The notes: generated from the letters alone by a model not told the origin. A stretch of 64,000 nucleotides of DNA from Odobenus rosmarus divergens (GCF_000321225.1 NW_004450464.1:1314670-1378669); one strand, 5' to 3'; positions 24,691 to 37,113 are shown, counted from the first letter of the stretch. Translations and numbers: made by a program.

Positions 24691-25929
24691 GCATGCATGA
24701 AATATTATAGTCCCTGCTCAAATACTTACCTGCCTTCAGGCTGATCTTCCTGAGGGACCCTTATGTACTTCTGGGGTCCTGCCTTCCTCTCTGTCCAGTC
24801 TTTCTGCTGGTCTGCCTGAAATTACATTGTAAATGAATGTTCTTAAATAGTGTAATTGAGTAGCTTTTTTTGGTTGTTGTTTCCATTTGAAGGATTTCCT
24901 CTTTCTTTTTCTGTTAGATCTTAGGTTGAAGTTATCATTCTCCAGATACATCTAGGAAGGACTTTATCTGTAGTGCAAAATCGGAATCTCTAGAGATGAT
25001 GTTTGAATAATAATAAATAAAACTATTTTATTCTTATCCTTGGCATGAAAAAAGCATCATACTAGAGAGATCCACACTTGGGTTGAATCTCAAAACAGGT
25101 ACTTAAAATGCAAAATAAAGTTAGTCTACTTGGAATCATTTAAATTCTGTAAAGTGTGACTTCATAAAATGACTAAGGACATTTTCATGTAGCAATAGAT
25201 GCCATACATGCTTCTGGAGGAGGTAATGTAAAGGTATAATAAAATATTATGTTCCTCCTCTCAGTATTCTTCAACATCAATATATTATGTAATTCTAAGT
25301 AATTACTACAAGTCAATGTTTACCGGTCCTACAGAAATTCTGTTTCTGTTATGAAGGAAACTACCTGTACTCAGCACCCCAATGTTATGTCTTTGAATTC
25401 TTTTTCATCATAACTTACAGAGTTTTAATAAATCCAAATAAAATAATTCATTTTTTTGGTATTTTTTCTGTCGTCTATGAGAGACCATATTAAAAGGATA
25501 ATTTTCTCTCAATGAAAGAAGGTAACTGTTTCTTTTGATGGTTTCTGTGTATTAATATTATCTCATAGCTCCTGCAGTGCTAGATTTCCAGCATTCTGAA
25601 CTTTGCCATAACATGATCTCATTATCATGTAAATTATTAAAGTTTTTTAGCTTATTTAATTGCTTGGTCCTAGTTGTGGGTTTAGTTTTTTCTATTAGAT
25701 CATCACGATAGTTCTCAATAATTATCGTCCTTTATTAATACAAATAAGTGAAAACATGACACTAATTGTAGTTTTAATTAGTCTCCAGTGAAGGGCAGTG
25801 TAGACTAGAGCATCGTAATTCACATCTCTTTACAATTAGGTTGTACATATCATGGAGCTCTATCTACCACTATCACCATTTACATCTATCAGTTGAAGTC
25901 AAATAGGATATATAATACCAATTGGAACA
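24691..25929. other. Unassigned AT-rich stretch
   Basis: Nothing recognised as gene or named repeat. Confidence 0.4.
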
Positions 25930-26060
25930 GAACGTGGGCTGGGGAAAACAGCAAGGGCTTTGAACTCAGGCAAGAATAGCTTTCAGCCCTACCACTTACC
26001 AGTTTTGTGATAACTTTTAAGTTGCTAAATTTCTCTGTCTTGGTGGTTTTATCAGGAGAG
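25930..26060 (+). repeat. MIR-like fragment, sense
   Basis: gctttgaactcaggcaagaa and accacttaccagttttgtga match the MIR 5' half; the distal half is decayed. Confidence 0.6.
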
Positions 26061-26105
26061 AACACAGTGGCTCAGTCCATTTCTCTTCATTCCAGAGCGT
26101 AGCAT

Positions 26106-26226
26106 GGTCTACCCTATGCTTGTCAAATGTTAATGTTGCAAATCCATGGGGATCTCGTTCAAATGTCAGTTCTGATTCAGTAGGTCTGAGGTGGGGCCGA
26201 GGAGTCTGCATTTCTCATAGGCAGAT
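26106..26226 (+). mobile_element. MER5A-like DNA transposon fragment (hAT-Charlie)
   Basis: ctgattcagtaggtctgagg, tggggccgaggagtctgca and tttctcataggcag reproduce the central MER5A landmark; the left side is diverged and termini are not clear. Confidence 0.72.
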
Positions 26227-26494
26227 GGTCCACCTGGCGTAGTGTAACAAAGTCGTAATGTACAGTGGGATGCAAGCAGGTCTGATTATGTGAAGTGCTC
26301 TTTCATCTGAAATAGACATAAGGACATAGCCTTGGAAGAGGTATTATGGCAATTAGAGATGACAAGACACTGTAAAATGCCTACCCTGGCTTCAGCTACG
26401 CGGTAGGAACTCAGGAAGCATCACCAGTCTAGTCATTTTCTTAGGCATTATCTGTGTGTAAAGAAATCATTTATGTTTTGCACTAAAGCAGGTC

Positions 26495-26635
26495 CCAGCT
26501 GGGAGTACTGTAGACATCATTTTGTTTGCAGAGAAGGAAACTAAGACTTATAGAAGGCAAATGTCCAGAGGACAGAAACCCAGACCTCATAACTGTGAAC
26601 TTCACACTCTTCGCAACCCATCATTGTGCCTTCCT
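26495..26635 (-). repeat. MIR-like fragment, antisense
   Basis: gagaaggaaactaagactta (reverse of the 'cctcagtttcctc' region), then a lost 'ggtcacacagct' segment and gacagaaacccagacctca. Confidence 0.6.
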
Positions 26636-27194
26636 TGTCCTAAAAGCTGAGTAAGTCTGAGGTCTAAAAGATACAATAAGGAATGATCTCAATTTAATTT
26701 TTCAGACAGGACTAGGACTAGAAGCCATTTAACACACACTAAAAGAAATTCCAAAAGAGTTAAAAAGATGTCAGTGAGAACCAGGGCTTCCTTGAACGAA
26801 AATTGCTTACTGTTTTTGAATCACTTTTCTTGATGTTCAAGGTGGAAAACGGCACATTCATGCAAAATGACTTTGAAATCTGTAATATGCATTAAGGAAA
26901 ATTTTGTGCAGTGAACCCAGATAAGCTAGGACTGTCCACTGAACCCACTCGTAAAGGTTGGGGGTGTACATTTTCAGCACTTCAAGTTTACGTTTCTGTG
27001 ACCTTTCCCCGGGACCACCTATATTGGCAGAGACAGACTTTTCTCTTGCCTACCAGATTTTCCTCTGTAGGGAGACCCTAATCTAATAGAATCATTCTAG
27101 CTTTAGGAATCAGATAATGACTCCTTGTAGCTATATTTGTATTAAAAACAAAAACAAGACAACAACCACCACAATTCAAAGATTAGGAAATATG
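26636..27194. other. Unassigned stretch
   Basis: Nothing recognised. Confidence 0.4.
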
Positions 27195-27210
27195 ATCATG
27201 TTCATTCTTT

Positions 27211-27404
27211 TTTTTTTTTAAGATTTTATTTATTTATTTGACAGAGACACAGCGAGAGAGGGAACACAAGCAGGGGGAGTGGGGGAAGGAGAAGCAGGCT
27301 TCCTGCTGAGCAGGGAGCCCAATGTGGGGCTTGATCCCAGGACCCCGGGACTATGACCTGAGTGGAAGGCAGATGCTCAACGACTGAGCCACCCAGGCGC
27401 CCCA
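27211..27404 (-). mobile_element. Can-SINE, full-length, antisense
   Basis: T-run, aagattttatttatttattt, ggggcttgatcccaggaccc, and the head ccacccaggcgcccc at the right end. Perfect 16-bp duplication atcatgttcattcttt at 27195-27210 and 27405-27420. Confidence 0.96.
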
Positions 27405-27482
27405 ATCATGTTCATTCTTTAGGGTCTTCTTGATTAAAGAATATGGAAACACCTGATTTGCTTCCTTGGAAGACTAGCGTCT

Positions 27483-27636
27483 TTTTTTTTTTTAAGATTT
27501 TGTTTATTTATTTGACAGAGAGAGACACAGTGAGAGAGGGAACACAAGCGTGGGGAGTGGGACTCAATCCCAGGACCCTGAGACCATGACCTGAGCCGAA
27601 GGCAGACGCTTAAGGACTGAGCCACCCAAGCGCCCT
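27483..27636 (-). mobile_element. Can-SINE with internal deletion, antisense
   Basis: Both ends are present (T-run tail; ccacccaagcgccct head), but the body passes from aacacaagcgtggggagtgg straight to gactcaatcccagg. It lacks roughly 40 bp found in the neighbouring copy at 27211. Flanks ggaagactagcgtct (27468-27482) and ggaggactagcttct (27637-27651) differ at two positions. Confidence 0.92.
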
Positions 27637-27651
27637 GGAGGACTAGCTTCT

Positions 27652-29457
27652 ATTAAGATCTTATAACAACGGTGGAGGGAGCCTCTGAAGGATGATTTTT
27701 CAGATAAGACTTCATAGGTTGCTTAGACCTTCCACAGTGGATATAGGCTTGCTTGTTATTTGTAGGTTATTGGAGAACAGAATCAGGGCTGAAGTGCTCG
27801 ATAAATAATGCTGCCTTGTCTTTGTTTACCCATTCTGCCTGGGTTTAGAAGCATTTTAGAGATAGAGAAAAAGACAGGGGATAGAGGTAGAGATAAGGGT
27901 ATAAATATAGACAGAGATATAAACTCTGTCTTGTTACTAATACAGAGGAATTTAGGAAATCTGGGTCTTCTAGCCAGATGGGTTTGCTAACATTTTGCCC
28001 TTGGGTTTAGAGACTCTGCACATTTAGAGACAATATCAGATTCTCCCACCATAGGGCACCACTCTATAGGCTGGAAGAGCGTGCTTTCTGAGGGCGGGCA
28101 GGCTGACACAACAGAGGAGGGGTTGAACCAGTACCTGCACTGAAATTTTCCAACCAGAAAATTCACATTTCCTCCTCTGAAAGAGAATTGAGAGGTGAGA
28201 AGAAGGGGGTCAAGAAGTCCCCCAACAAGGAAGAGATGTGTACTTCCCTAACATTTTCACAGCTTCCTTCTCTTAATCCAGTGGCTGAACCACACAGAGT
28301 CCAGTGGCTGAACCATACATAGGTCCAACAGCTGTTTTCCAAAGGTGACGTATTTTGGTCTCTGCTGACCTCATTCTTCCATCTGAATTGCTTCTGACCT
28401 GGGCAGGGCACAGGGGATCTGTTTATCGGAATAGCTAGAATTCATTATCTTCTGCTTCAGGCCAGAAAACTTGAGAAAGACATGGAGAGTGGAATTTGGG
28501 AATAAAAATTTCTACCATGTACATGATGGGTGAGTTAAGGCTTTAGGTATAAGCAAGTAAGCTCAGTTGAGTTTTTGTGGCTTATATTATGCACTTAAAA
28601 AAAAAAAAAAGTGTGTGGTTGATTTTTAGTGGGTGGATCCAGGTCAGGTAGCTTCATGGCTCAGGCTTAGTGTAAAAAAAAGAAGAGCCAGTACCTGTAG
28701 ACAGTAGACTGTCCTTTATGTGACTCTTTTTATAGGAGCGAGTAAGCAGGATAGGCCTACTAGCCATTTAGGAAGCCCCAGAATATGGTGTGAACTGAAA
28801 CACACCCACAACAGTTAGATCCTGGTGTTGCAATCAAGAAGCAGACAGGCATTGAAACACTAAAAAAAATAAGTGTTTTTGTCCTCAAAACAAATAATTC
28901 TTCAGTCAAAACCAAACCAACCCCCCAAAACCCCTAAAATTACATGTGTCCTAGAGCACCACTGTGAGGTGCTAGTTGTAACTGCTTGTGGGGAGCTGGG
29001 GCTAAAAGGGAGGCTTCTTTCTGCTCCCTTCCTTGAAATGAGGACAACAGGAATGAACTGGTCATTAAAGACTCTTGCCCCTGTCTCTAGATATAAGAAT
29101 TGTTCAGGGATTCAAGGAGGAACCAAAGAATTTGGAAAATACCCTTCAGTGTTATGATCAGGACAGGAATAGCAAAATCATAAAATGGAAGGGAGGAAGT
29201 CGGGCGGATCAAGCAGTAGGAAAAGAGAGATTTCACTAAGGAGAGCTTAGAGAACTGACTGGAGAGGCAGGGAAGGGAACTGGACAGCTGGAGGAGGCGA
29301 GGGAGGACCAACAGTGTCTGGGATCAGGAAATGAACCCCTGCCAAGTTTTACAAGATCAGAAACACGAAATAGACATGATAAAGCCTAAGAGAGGTAAAA
29401 TATCAGAGACCCAACTGGAACAATCACTCTCTGAAGGGGTAAGTAAAGGAAATTATT
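27652..29457. other. Unassigned stretch
   Basis: No gene or named repeat recognised in about 1.8 kb. Contains a purine-rich GATAGAGA-type tract near 27860-27925 and a 23-bp tandem duplication at 28277-28322. Confidence 0.4.
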
Positions 29458-29472
29458 GAGAGGTAGCCTTTT

Positions 29473-29654
29473 TTTTTTTTTTTAAGATTTTATTTACTTG
29501 AGATAGAGAGAGAGCATGCACAAGCAGGGGTGGAGAGGGAGGGAGAAGCAGGCTCCCCGCTGAGCAGGAAATCAGATGCAGGCTCCATCCCAGGACCCTG
29601 AGGCAAAGGCAGACGCTTAACTGCTTAACCCACTGAGCCACCCAGGCACCCTGA
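29473..29654 (-). mobile_element. Can-SINE, antisense
   Basis: T-run tail, gattttatttacttgagata, a B-box region (ggctccatcccaggacc), and head ccacccaggcaccct. Flanked by gagaggtagcctttt at 29458-29472 and 29655-29669. Confidence 0.94.
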
Positions 29655-29697
29655 GAGAGGTAGCCTTTTAAAGCTGACCCTTAAAAGAGGGGAGAAT

Positions 29698-30560
29698 GTA
29701 GTCACCAGGGACTCAGGGAGAGAGAAATGGGCGGATGTTGAGTTGGTCAAGGAGCGCAAAGTTTCAGTTATGCACAAAGAGTGCATTGTGGAGATCTCAC
29801 GTACAGCAGTGGGACCGCAGTTCATGCTGGATTGTTTGCTGTCAGAAGAGAGATTTTTTTTTTTGTTTTGTTTTTCTTTTTTATTTTATTTCATTTTATT
29901 ACGTTAATCACCATACATTACATCATTAGTTTTTGATGTAGTGTTCCATGATTGTTTGTGTGTAACACCTAGTGCTCCATGCAGTATGTGCCCTCCTTAA
30001 TACCCATCACCAGGCTAACCCATCCCCCCCTACCCAGAACCCTCAGTTTGTTTCTCAGAGTCCATAGTCTCTCATGGTTCGTCTCCACCTCCGATTTCCC
30101 CCCCTTCATTCTTCCCCTCTTGCTATCTTCTTCCTTTTTTTTTAACATATCATGTATTATTTGTTTCAGAGGTACAGGTCTGTGATTCATCAGCCTTACA
30201 CAATTCAGTGCTCACCATAGCACATACCCTCCCCAATGTCTATCACCCAGCCACCCCATCCCTCTCACCCCCCACCCCTCCAGCAACCCGCAGTTTGTTT
30301 CCTGAGATTAAGAATTCCTCATATCAGTGAGGTCATATGAAGAGAGATTTTAAGTGTTCTCATGGAGCGCGCGCGTGCACACACACACACACACAAGAAA
30401 AAAGGAAATGTTAATTATGTGAGGTGATGGATATGTTAATGAGCTTGATTGTGGTGACCATTTCACAATGTGTATGTATATCAAAACATTCAGCTGTACA
30501 CCTTAAATATATACTTTTTTTTACTTGTCATACCTCAGTAAAGCTGGGGAAAAAACACGT
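29698..30560 (+). mobile_element. Old L1 3' UTR (L1MA-like), split by a younger L1
   Basis: Left part (29698-29857): agggactcagggagagagaa, tggtcaaggagcgcaaagtt and ggagatctcacgtacagcag follow the old L1 3' UTR. Right part (30352-30560): taagtgttctcatggagcg, a CA run, tatgtgaggtgatggatatg and cctcagtaaagctgggga. The parts become contiguous when 29858-30338 plus one duplication copy is removed. Confidence 0.82.
29858..30338 (-). mobile_element. Young carnivore L1 3' end, antisense, inserted in older L1
   Basis: On the minus strand it reads as an L1 3' UTR ending with ctaatgatgtaatgtatggt, gattaacgtaataaaatg and an A-rich tail. Flanking duplication gaagagagatttt at 29845-29857 and 30339-30351 is exact. 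The UTR holds two related modules (centred near 30045 and 30270), each with a 'gaaacaaactg-ggtt' word, separated by an internal A-rich run. No ORF is included: heavily 5'-truncated. Confidence 0.9.
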
Positions 30561-32639
30561 ATGTCCTTTGAAGCACAATTTAGATTGTTCATGAAGAAAG
30601 CTATGTGTGATAATTCTCTCCCACCCTAGACTTTGTAATGACAGATTTTTTAAGACCTTTCTAATTTAACTTTAGCGTGTTCGGGCTTTAAAGACTTAAC
30701 CGCCAAAGAATGAAGAACACAAATGGAAAATTAAAGATCTTTACGGTGCAAAAGAAGAAAAAAAAGAATGAAAAGCTGAAGATTGAAAGATCGTAGTTAG
30801 ACTCCTGATTGCACTGGCCATACCAAGGACGAAACATCTAGCCGTGTTGTGTAGAGAACAGTATCACCATGAAACAATCAGAGAATTGCTAGCTTATGGG
30901 TGTGTGTTTATAGTAATTCCTCGTAGAGGAATTGTTTGTGTCTTTAGGGAACACACCCCAAAGATGTGTGGAATCAGGATTCTAAAGTGAGGGGGAAGAG
31001 CAAGAAACACAGACTTATCCAAGGGGCTTCCGGCAAGATAATGATAGTTTGAGTCCAAGCTTGGTTTAGCTGTTCAAAGAATACTTCTCACAGTCTCAGT
31101 GCTTTTTAACTTAATCTCATTATGGGAGATGAACACGAGAGGGTCATGTTAGAAAATAGCATATCTGGGCCAGGAAACACAAAAAAATACAATGGCAAGA
31201 AGGCTCTTGAACAAAGCAAGCAGTGTTACCTGCTTACCTGAGAGAGAAGGAAGGGGGCCCACTTCAAAGCGAAATAAGTCATTTAAAACATAGCTGAGCT
31301 GTCTCGAAGGGAAGAGAAAACATCAGAGAGAAAGTACATATGGAGGCATAGTCAGGCCTGCAGGAAAATATGTAGCCAAGAAAAAGAAAAGATGCTACTT
31401 AAGGCCTGGAATAATGGAAAGCTCTGGAAGGTAAGGGTCATCTGGGGGTCATGGTGGAGGGCCTCGAACCCAGGGTAAGAGACTTTAGAAAGACCCATCT
31501 ACATCTTCTGCTCCACAGTCCTCCAGCCGTTATATGTGTAGGAAATCTAAGAGGCAGGTTACTTAGGGTTTAGCAGTTTCCTGGGAAAACGGGGTTATCA
31601 CAGCCCCCCTGGCCTAGGATGGAGCTCACACTCAGCTAAGTGTCTTTATGTTGTTAATTTTGTTATGAAACCTTCGAGATGCGTTGAACAATATGGCTGG
31701 ATATCATTTGGGATTGGGATTAGAACACGTGGTGAGTTTTCAGCATGGCATTGAGTGGCATTGTATTTAATTATTTCTGTGTGTGTGTGAGAAAATTTAT
31801 ACCCTTTCAGAGCCAAAATTTCCAGTGACCACAAGCAGTCTGAAGAAGATCAAAAACCTGCAATTATTGGCCTGGGTGGCAGCATGGCCATGAATTTGGG
31901 AGCATGACAGCCCTGATGTTTCATGATCGAGGAAATGAAATCTGGGGACTTTCAGGGTGAAGGGATTTTCTTTTTCTTTGATTCCTATATCCACCTGGAG
32001 GGAGATTTCGTAGAGTAAGAATTTGAGTCTCTCCATCTCTATTCTCTGCCTTATTCCTTCCCCTCAGAGGAGGGGAGTGACCCCATTGTGGTTTTGGAGA
32101 CAGAATTGAGCATACGTACCTCAGGCTCTTCTTTGTTTGTCTGTGGGGTCTGATAGCCTGCAGAGTGCACACAGTTGGCGCTTCTGCCGAGACAAAGTCT
32201 TCCTGAGGCAGCTCCCCACAGAGAGGCCACGGACTGGGCGGCTGGTTGGATATATCTGCCATGAATTAGGCATATATGCTAGTAAGTTCCTGCAGCTGAG
32301 CACATAAGCTGTATGTGTCAGTATTGCTTTTATCAGCAACAAAACGCGTTTGTTCTCCATTTGACTCCCATGACTGTCTCTCAATTAGTGTCACACTGAA
32401 TAGGAAATAAAAACATCATTCATTGGGTTCCTCAAACCTTACCTTGGAGAATCATGACATTTCCTAATGGTATGGGTTATTTTGTTTGTATTTTTAAAGT
32501 AAAATTCTTCTTATAATTCTCTTAAACGATCTCTAAACTCTCTAAGTTTGATCAGGGATAAGATGATTTGGTAAGCGTAAAAGAGTTTCTGGTCTGAAAT
32601 GGAAAAGAAGCATAGAATCAGGATTTTGAATGTTAAGTG
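30561..32639. other. Unassigned stretch
   Basis: No gene or named repeat recognised over about 2.1 kb. Overlapping minus-strand frames at 31797-32384 lack familiar motifs, splice context or codon bias I could defend. Confidence 0.4.
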
Positions 32640-32770
32640 ATCGTTGACGTTGTCTGTCCCAACCCACTCATTTTTTTTTTTTTTTTTGTTTCAATGGTTG
32701 AAGGAACAGAAATGAGAGAGGCTAAGGTACTAACTTAGGTCACGTAGCTGATTTGTGGCGGAACTATTTC
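32640..32770 (-). repeat. MIR-like fragment with a T-run, antisense
   Basis: aggtcacgtagctgatttgt corresponds to the reversed MIR 'ggtcacacagctagt' landmark; upstream is a T17 run where the 'attttacagatga' segment would lie. Confidence 0.5.
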
Positions 32771-33399
32771 CTCTTTTCTTCTGTAACCTTGAAATGAGAC
32801 GCGTTTGTACTCGTAGTTGAATTAGAACAAAAATAAATGAATACCAAAGTCCTATAAATCTAGGAACTGCTTTTAAAACAAATCACCTAATTTAGCTCAC
32901 TCTTCCAATCAAGCACACTCTGTTCTTTATGGCACCTTCTTTACATTTTTGAGAATCATAATTTTTCTCTACCTTTTTTTACCTCACTTGATAAATACTG
33001 ATGTTTTTCTGTGTTTCTACTGGAGCTTGAAATGAATATAGTTTTCGATACCAGTATTACCAATTATGTGAGCATCATGATGACTATAGGGCTTAATTAA
33101 TGTTGAAGAGTAGCACAGGGGTTCAGAGTTTGCCATTTAATGCAAGTATGTGATTAGGCTGGAGAGAAAATGATTTAGTTATAACAGCAGTCTTGCCACT
33201 TTCCCATTCTGGGGTGGCCAACCATTACCCTCACACCTTTATGAATTTACAATTTTTAACTACTGGTCCTCCCTCTTTTCACTATGAGTCTTTATTCCAG
33301 AATGTTTAGTTTATTTTTTGATCCCCCCCATATGCTTATAATGCTGCTCCCTGAAGTGAAGAATTTTCGGGTAGCTTAAGACTTTGGGGTGGAACGAAA

Positions 33400-33520
33400 G
33401 ATGAATACATTGAGACACAGGGAAGGGGCTTGCCCAGAGTTGCATACCCATCAATGTGAGAACCTAGATGAGGGTCCTGAAATCTTAATTCATATTTTAA
33501 TATTCTGTTCAACCGTTTTA
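33400..33520 (-). repeat. MIR-like fragment, antisense, weak
   Basis: acattgagacacagggaagg, ggcttgcccagagttgcat and gagaacctagatgagg follow reversed MIR word order. Confidence 0.45.
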
Positions 33521-33539
33521 CATATGTATTTTCCAGAAA

Positions 33540-34340
33540 AAAAAAAGTCTTTTATTTTGGCATATATGCCTAATATAAGCCCATGTAGAAATTTCCAGCA
33601 ATAGAGAAGAGTATAGAAATGAAAATACAGATTGAATACAGTTTCAGAGGTAACCTGCAGTAACCTTCAGTGTGTATCTCTCCAGGTATCTCCCTCTGCC
33701 TTTTTACACTTATCATCCTGGAGATTTGTCCATGTTGACGTAACTATTCATGCACCAGTATTTAAGTATCGATATGAGAGTCCATTTTTCAGATACACCA
33801 TATTATATTTAAACATCCACCTGTTGCTAGACATGTTTTCAGTGTCAGCATTTTCCTTTATGTTATCTGTTTTTTTTTTCCTGGTAAATAAATGTTACTA
33901 AATATTTGCTTAATATTGTTATTTAACTGTATTATACTTATATATCTTATTTATCTGGAATGTATTATAGTGAAGGCTGAGGGGTAGAGCTTCAACTTGG
34001 TATTTTCCCAGAGGATGACTAGTTTCCCAACACGAGTTACTGAATTGCCTATCTTTTTCAACCCACACCGATGCATTGATGCCAGCTATGCAGAGGTTTA
34101 TACTTGCAAATAAACTTTAGAATTATCGTGTCAATTTCATGTTTTCTACCCCCTTGGGATTGCATTGAATTTATAGATTTCATTTAGGGAGGAAACTGAC
34201 GTCTTTACAATGTAGAGTCTTCCTATAAAGAAGAAGATGATATCTCTACATTTATGTGAATCTTCTTTATCTCCCTCAGTAGTTTTATAGTTTTCTTCAT
34301 TATAGTTTCTGCATATTCTTATTGCTTATTTGCTTTTTTG
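33540..34340 (-). mobile_element. Old L1M remnant, antisense
   Basis: gtcaatttcatgttttctac, gggattgcattgaatttata, gacgtctttacaatgtagag and agtagttttatagttttctt are recognisable antisense L1 ORF2 words. The left part (aatgtccatgttg-like and ttaaacatccacctgttgct) resembles the more distal L1M region. No frame survives. Confidence 0.68.
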
Positions 34341-34370
34341 GTTGTTACTGTTGGATCTATACAATTCACT

Positions 34371-34445
34371 TATATTTATATTTAACACTGTAAAATTTAA
34401 CAGCGTTAAATATAAATATATTTAACAGTACAGAGATTCTGTACT
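34371..34445. other. 21-bp near-perfect hairpin plus adjoining 8-bp hairpin
   Basis: Arm 34371-34391 pairs with 34400-34420 with one mismatch (tatatttatatttaac... against ...gttaaatataaatata) around an 8-nt loop. Immediately after, agtacaga (34427-34434) pairs with tctgtact (34438-34445) around gat. Confidence 0.9.
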
Positions 34446-36912
34446 TTTTTTGGTTAGTGTTTGGGATTTTTAAACTATACAATAATATATCTAAAAATAA
34501 TCATTTTTTCCATCTTGCAAATATTTATACTCCCATTTTATTCTCTTTTTAAAATTACATTGTACAGCACTGACATTACAAAGTGAATTACAGTACTACT
34601 TACCCTTTTTCTGATTTTAATAGAAATGGTACGATTGTTTTAAAATTTACCATGATGACTATGTCAAACATATGTTCGATTAGATGTATGAACTGTAACC
34701 CTTATAATGTGGATGTTCTATATTTATTGAAAGCATAAATGATATATATTATGTGTGTATATATATGCACATATAGGCTTGTGTGTATACACTATATGTA
34801 TTGTATATTTATGTGCATCTGCACACACTCATGTATCCTTTTAAAACAAATTCAAATTGCCCTGAAGTAGTTCTTTCTGTTCTGTGATTATAGCAAACAC
34901 AAAGTGGCATTATAGTCATGGATGTCACATGGATAAGTAGGAATGATTTGGGGGTTGTGGTAAGATGATCTTGCCTACTCTACCAAGTGTATCTCCCAGT
35001 GTCATGTTTTGCTGCTAAAATTCCGACTGAAAAGATTTCTTCTTTTCATTAATGAATGTGCCCTTTGTCAATGACTCATTCATTAATTTAAATTAATGGG
35101 GTGTATTATTCAATTAGGTTTGACACCTTAGTTTAAATTAGAAAATCACATCTCGAATTTGTTGTGGACAGATGAGGTCTCTACAGGCAGGTTAAGGGAA
35201 CAGTTGTAACAGGAGTTTCTTTTACCTCTTTCTGGGAACCTAGGAATGAAGGAGAATATTAGGAAGTGAAGAAAAATCTGCTAACGTTGAATTTTGGAGG
35301 AAGAAAGTTGTACTTTTCATCAAGCGTATTTACATTTTTATCTAGGTGCATGTTCAAATATCTCTTCCCCTGAAACAGTAAGGGAGAAATCCATGTTCGA
35401 GTCTAGAGATTTATGTACTAAATGTGAATGGCTGATCTTAAAATATTAAATGTTTTATGAAGAAGAAATTCTCAAGGAACAGTGGAACCTTCTTGTAATT
35501 ATGACTATTGACTGTTGACAAGGCATAAATAGTCATGCAGGATGGAAGGATACAGAAACCAAATGAGTTTATGATTCTGGAAAGAGTAAGAGCCTGTAGT
35601 GGAGTTTAAGAAAAGTTACCACAGAGGACAAAGGCTAGACCAGAGCCGGGCAACACTGATGCCGATTAGAAGGATAATGAAGCTCCCTGACCACGGGTAA
35701 AATGGACGGAGAACGGTGAGCAACTGTACTGGCCAAGAAGGAGAACTCAGAAGACCTTTGCTACTTTGGTAGGGGAAACCATTTTGACCCAAAAAGTCCA
35801 GATTGATATGATCCCTAAATTGGTTTTGTTTTCTAGAGACCAAGAAGGGGTTTGGGACAAGGGCTCAACACATTCTTCAGGAACTCCTCTGTGAGGAGAA
35901 CTGGCCCCTCCTTCCACTCTGCCCTTCTGAACCTGTGAGGAACTGATCTGGAGACAGTTGATAGAATGGAATCACCTCACCCCTTAGGAGAGCATAGTCC
36001 TCTAATTAAGTCAATAGCAGAGGGAGAAAGGAATACCTCATGACAAAGGGAAAATGTAGGAAATGAAATACCAGGGTCCAGAGAAGCAGTCTCTCATTTG
36101 CCTTTAGACACAGCAGTAAAAAGCAATGCTGAGATGGGAGAAGCACAGGGAGGGGACTCATCTCCAGCGCCATGGAGCTTTGCATATCATCTCACCTCAG
36201 GGCTGGCCTAACATGGATACGTGGATTGTGAAGCCCGCTTGTCTGTTCCCTGTTGTAAATCTTTATATTTTTCCTTAGGATCTATTTCCAATGTCTTTTC
36301 CTCTTTTTATTTGATTTACGATCAGTAAGCTGATCGTTAGAACTGTGGACAGTTCTAAATCTGTTATTGCTTACGTATAGAAGTCTAAATTGAATAAGTT
36401 TAAAACTTTTAAAAAACAAATATAAACTGTTATTTTGAAAGTAGGTACTGCCCTAAAAATGAAAAAAAAAAAAAGATCAATTTCTTATATCTAAATGTCC
36501 TATTTCCTCTTCATTTTTCTGAAAGGTAAAGTACTAACTTTTGGGATTAATTAGTCTACATCAAGGCTGAGATTCAGCAAAAAGAAAAAAAAATGACTTG
36601 AATTTGAGGCCTTTTCTTCATTGGAAAATAAAAAAAAAGGAGTCAGTGTTTAAAGAAGGTAAAAAAAGTGGAGGAAATACTAACTTTGAGTCCATTTTGT
36701 ATCAAAGATGAATACAAAGAGCATTTTCTATGTGATTTCCACCAGTAAGTGCATAAAGAACATTTTTTTTTTGCACACCTTACCTTTTTTTATTTTAGTA
36801 GGAGATCTTTTAAGACAAGTTTGTATCATCTAGCCCCTCCGTCTTGATTCCTCTTCACAAGTGTGTGGCATATTATAAAGTTTGTCAGAAGAAATAATTG
36901 TTATAGTTACTA
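34446..36912. other. Unassigned stretch
   Basis: No gene or confident repeat. 34735-34830 is TA/TG-rich. 35590-36230 is GC-richer with a hydrophobic minus-strand frame (35616-35843) that I could not link to any family. Confidence 0.4.
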
Positions 36913-36921
36913 TAGATATAA

Positions 36922-37113
36922 TTTTTTTTAAAGATTTTATTTATTTGAGAGAGAGAGAATGAGAGATAGAGAGCACGAGAGGGAAGAGGGTCAGAGGGAG
37001 AAGCAGACTCCCCGCTGAGCAGGGAGCCCGATGCGGGACTCGATCCCGGGACTCCAGGATCATGACCTGAGCCGAAGGCAGTCACTTAACCAACTGAGCC
37101 ACCCAGGCGCCCC
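36922..37113 (-). mobile_element. Can-SINE, full-length, antisense
   Basis: T-run, aaagattttatttatttgag, gggactcgatcccgggact, head ccacccaggcgcccc. Flanking duplication tagatataa at 36913-36921 and 37114-37122. Body wording is close to the copy at 95-290, including gaatgagagatagaa/gagagcacgagaggg, suggesting the same subfamily. Confidence 0.95.

Noticed and set aside
32671..32688. T17 run as another micro-retroposon
   Set aside because: No flanking duplication; it lies within a MIR-like fragment and can be explained by homopolymer expansion.
35616..35843. Hydrophobic 75-codon minus-strand frame resembling a membrane anchor; considered as a retroviral envelope remnant
   Set aside because: No second conserved block, no LTR or polymerase sequence nearby, and GC-rich antisense frames of this length occur by chance.
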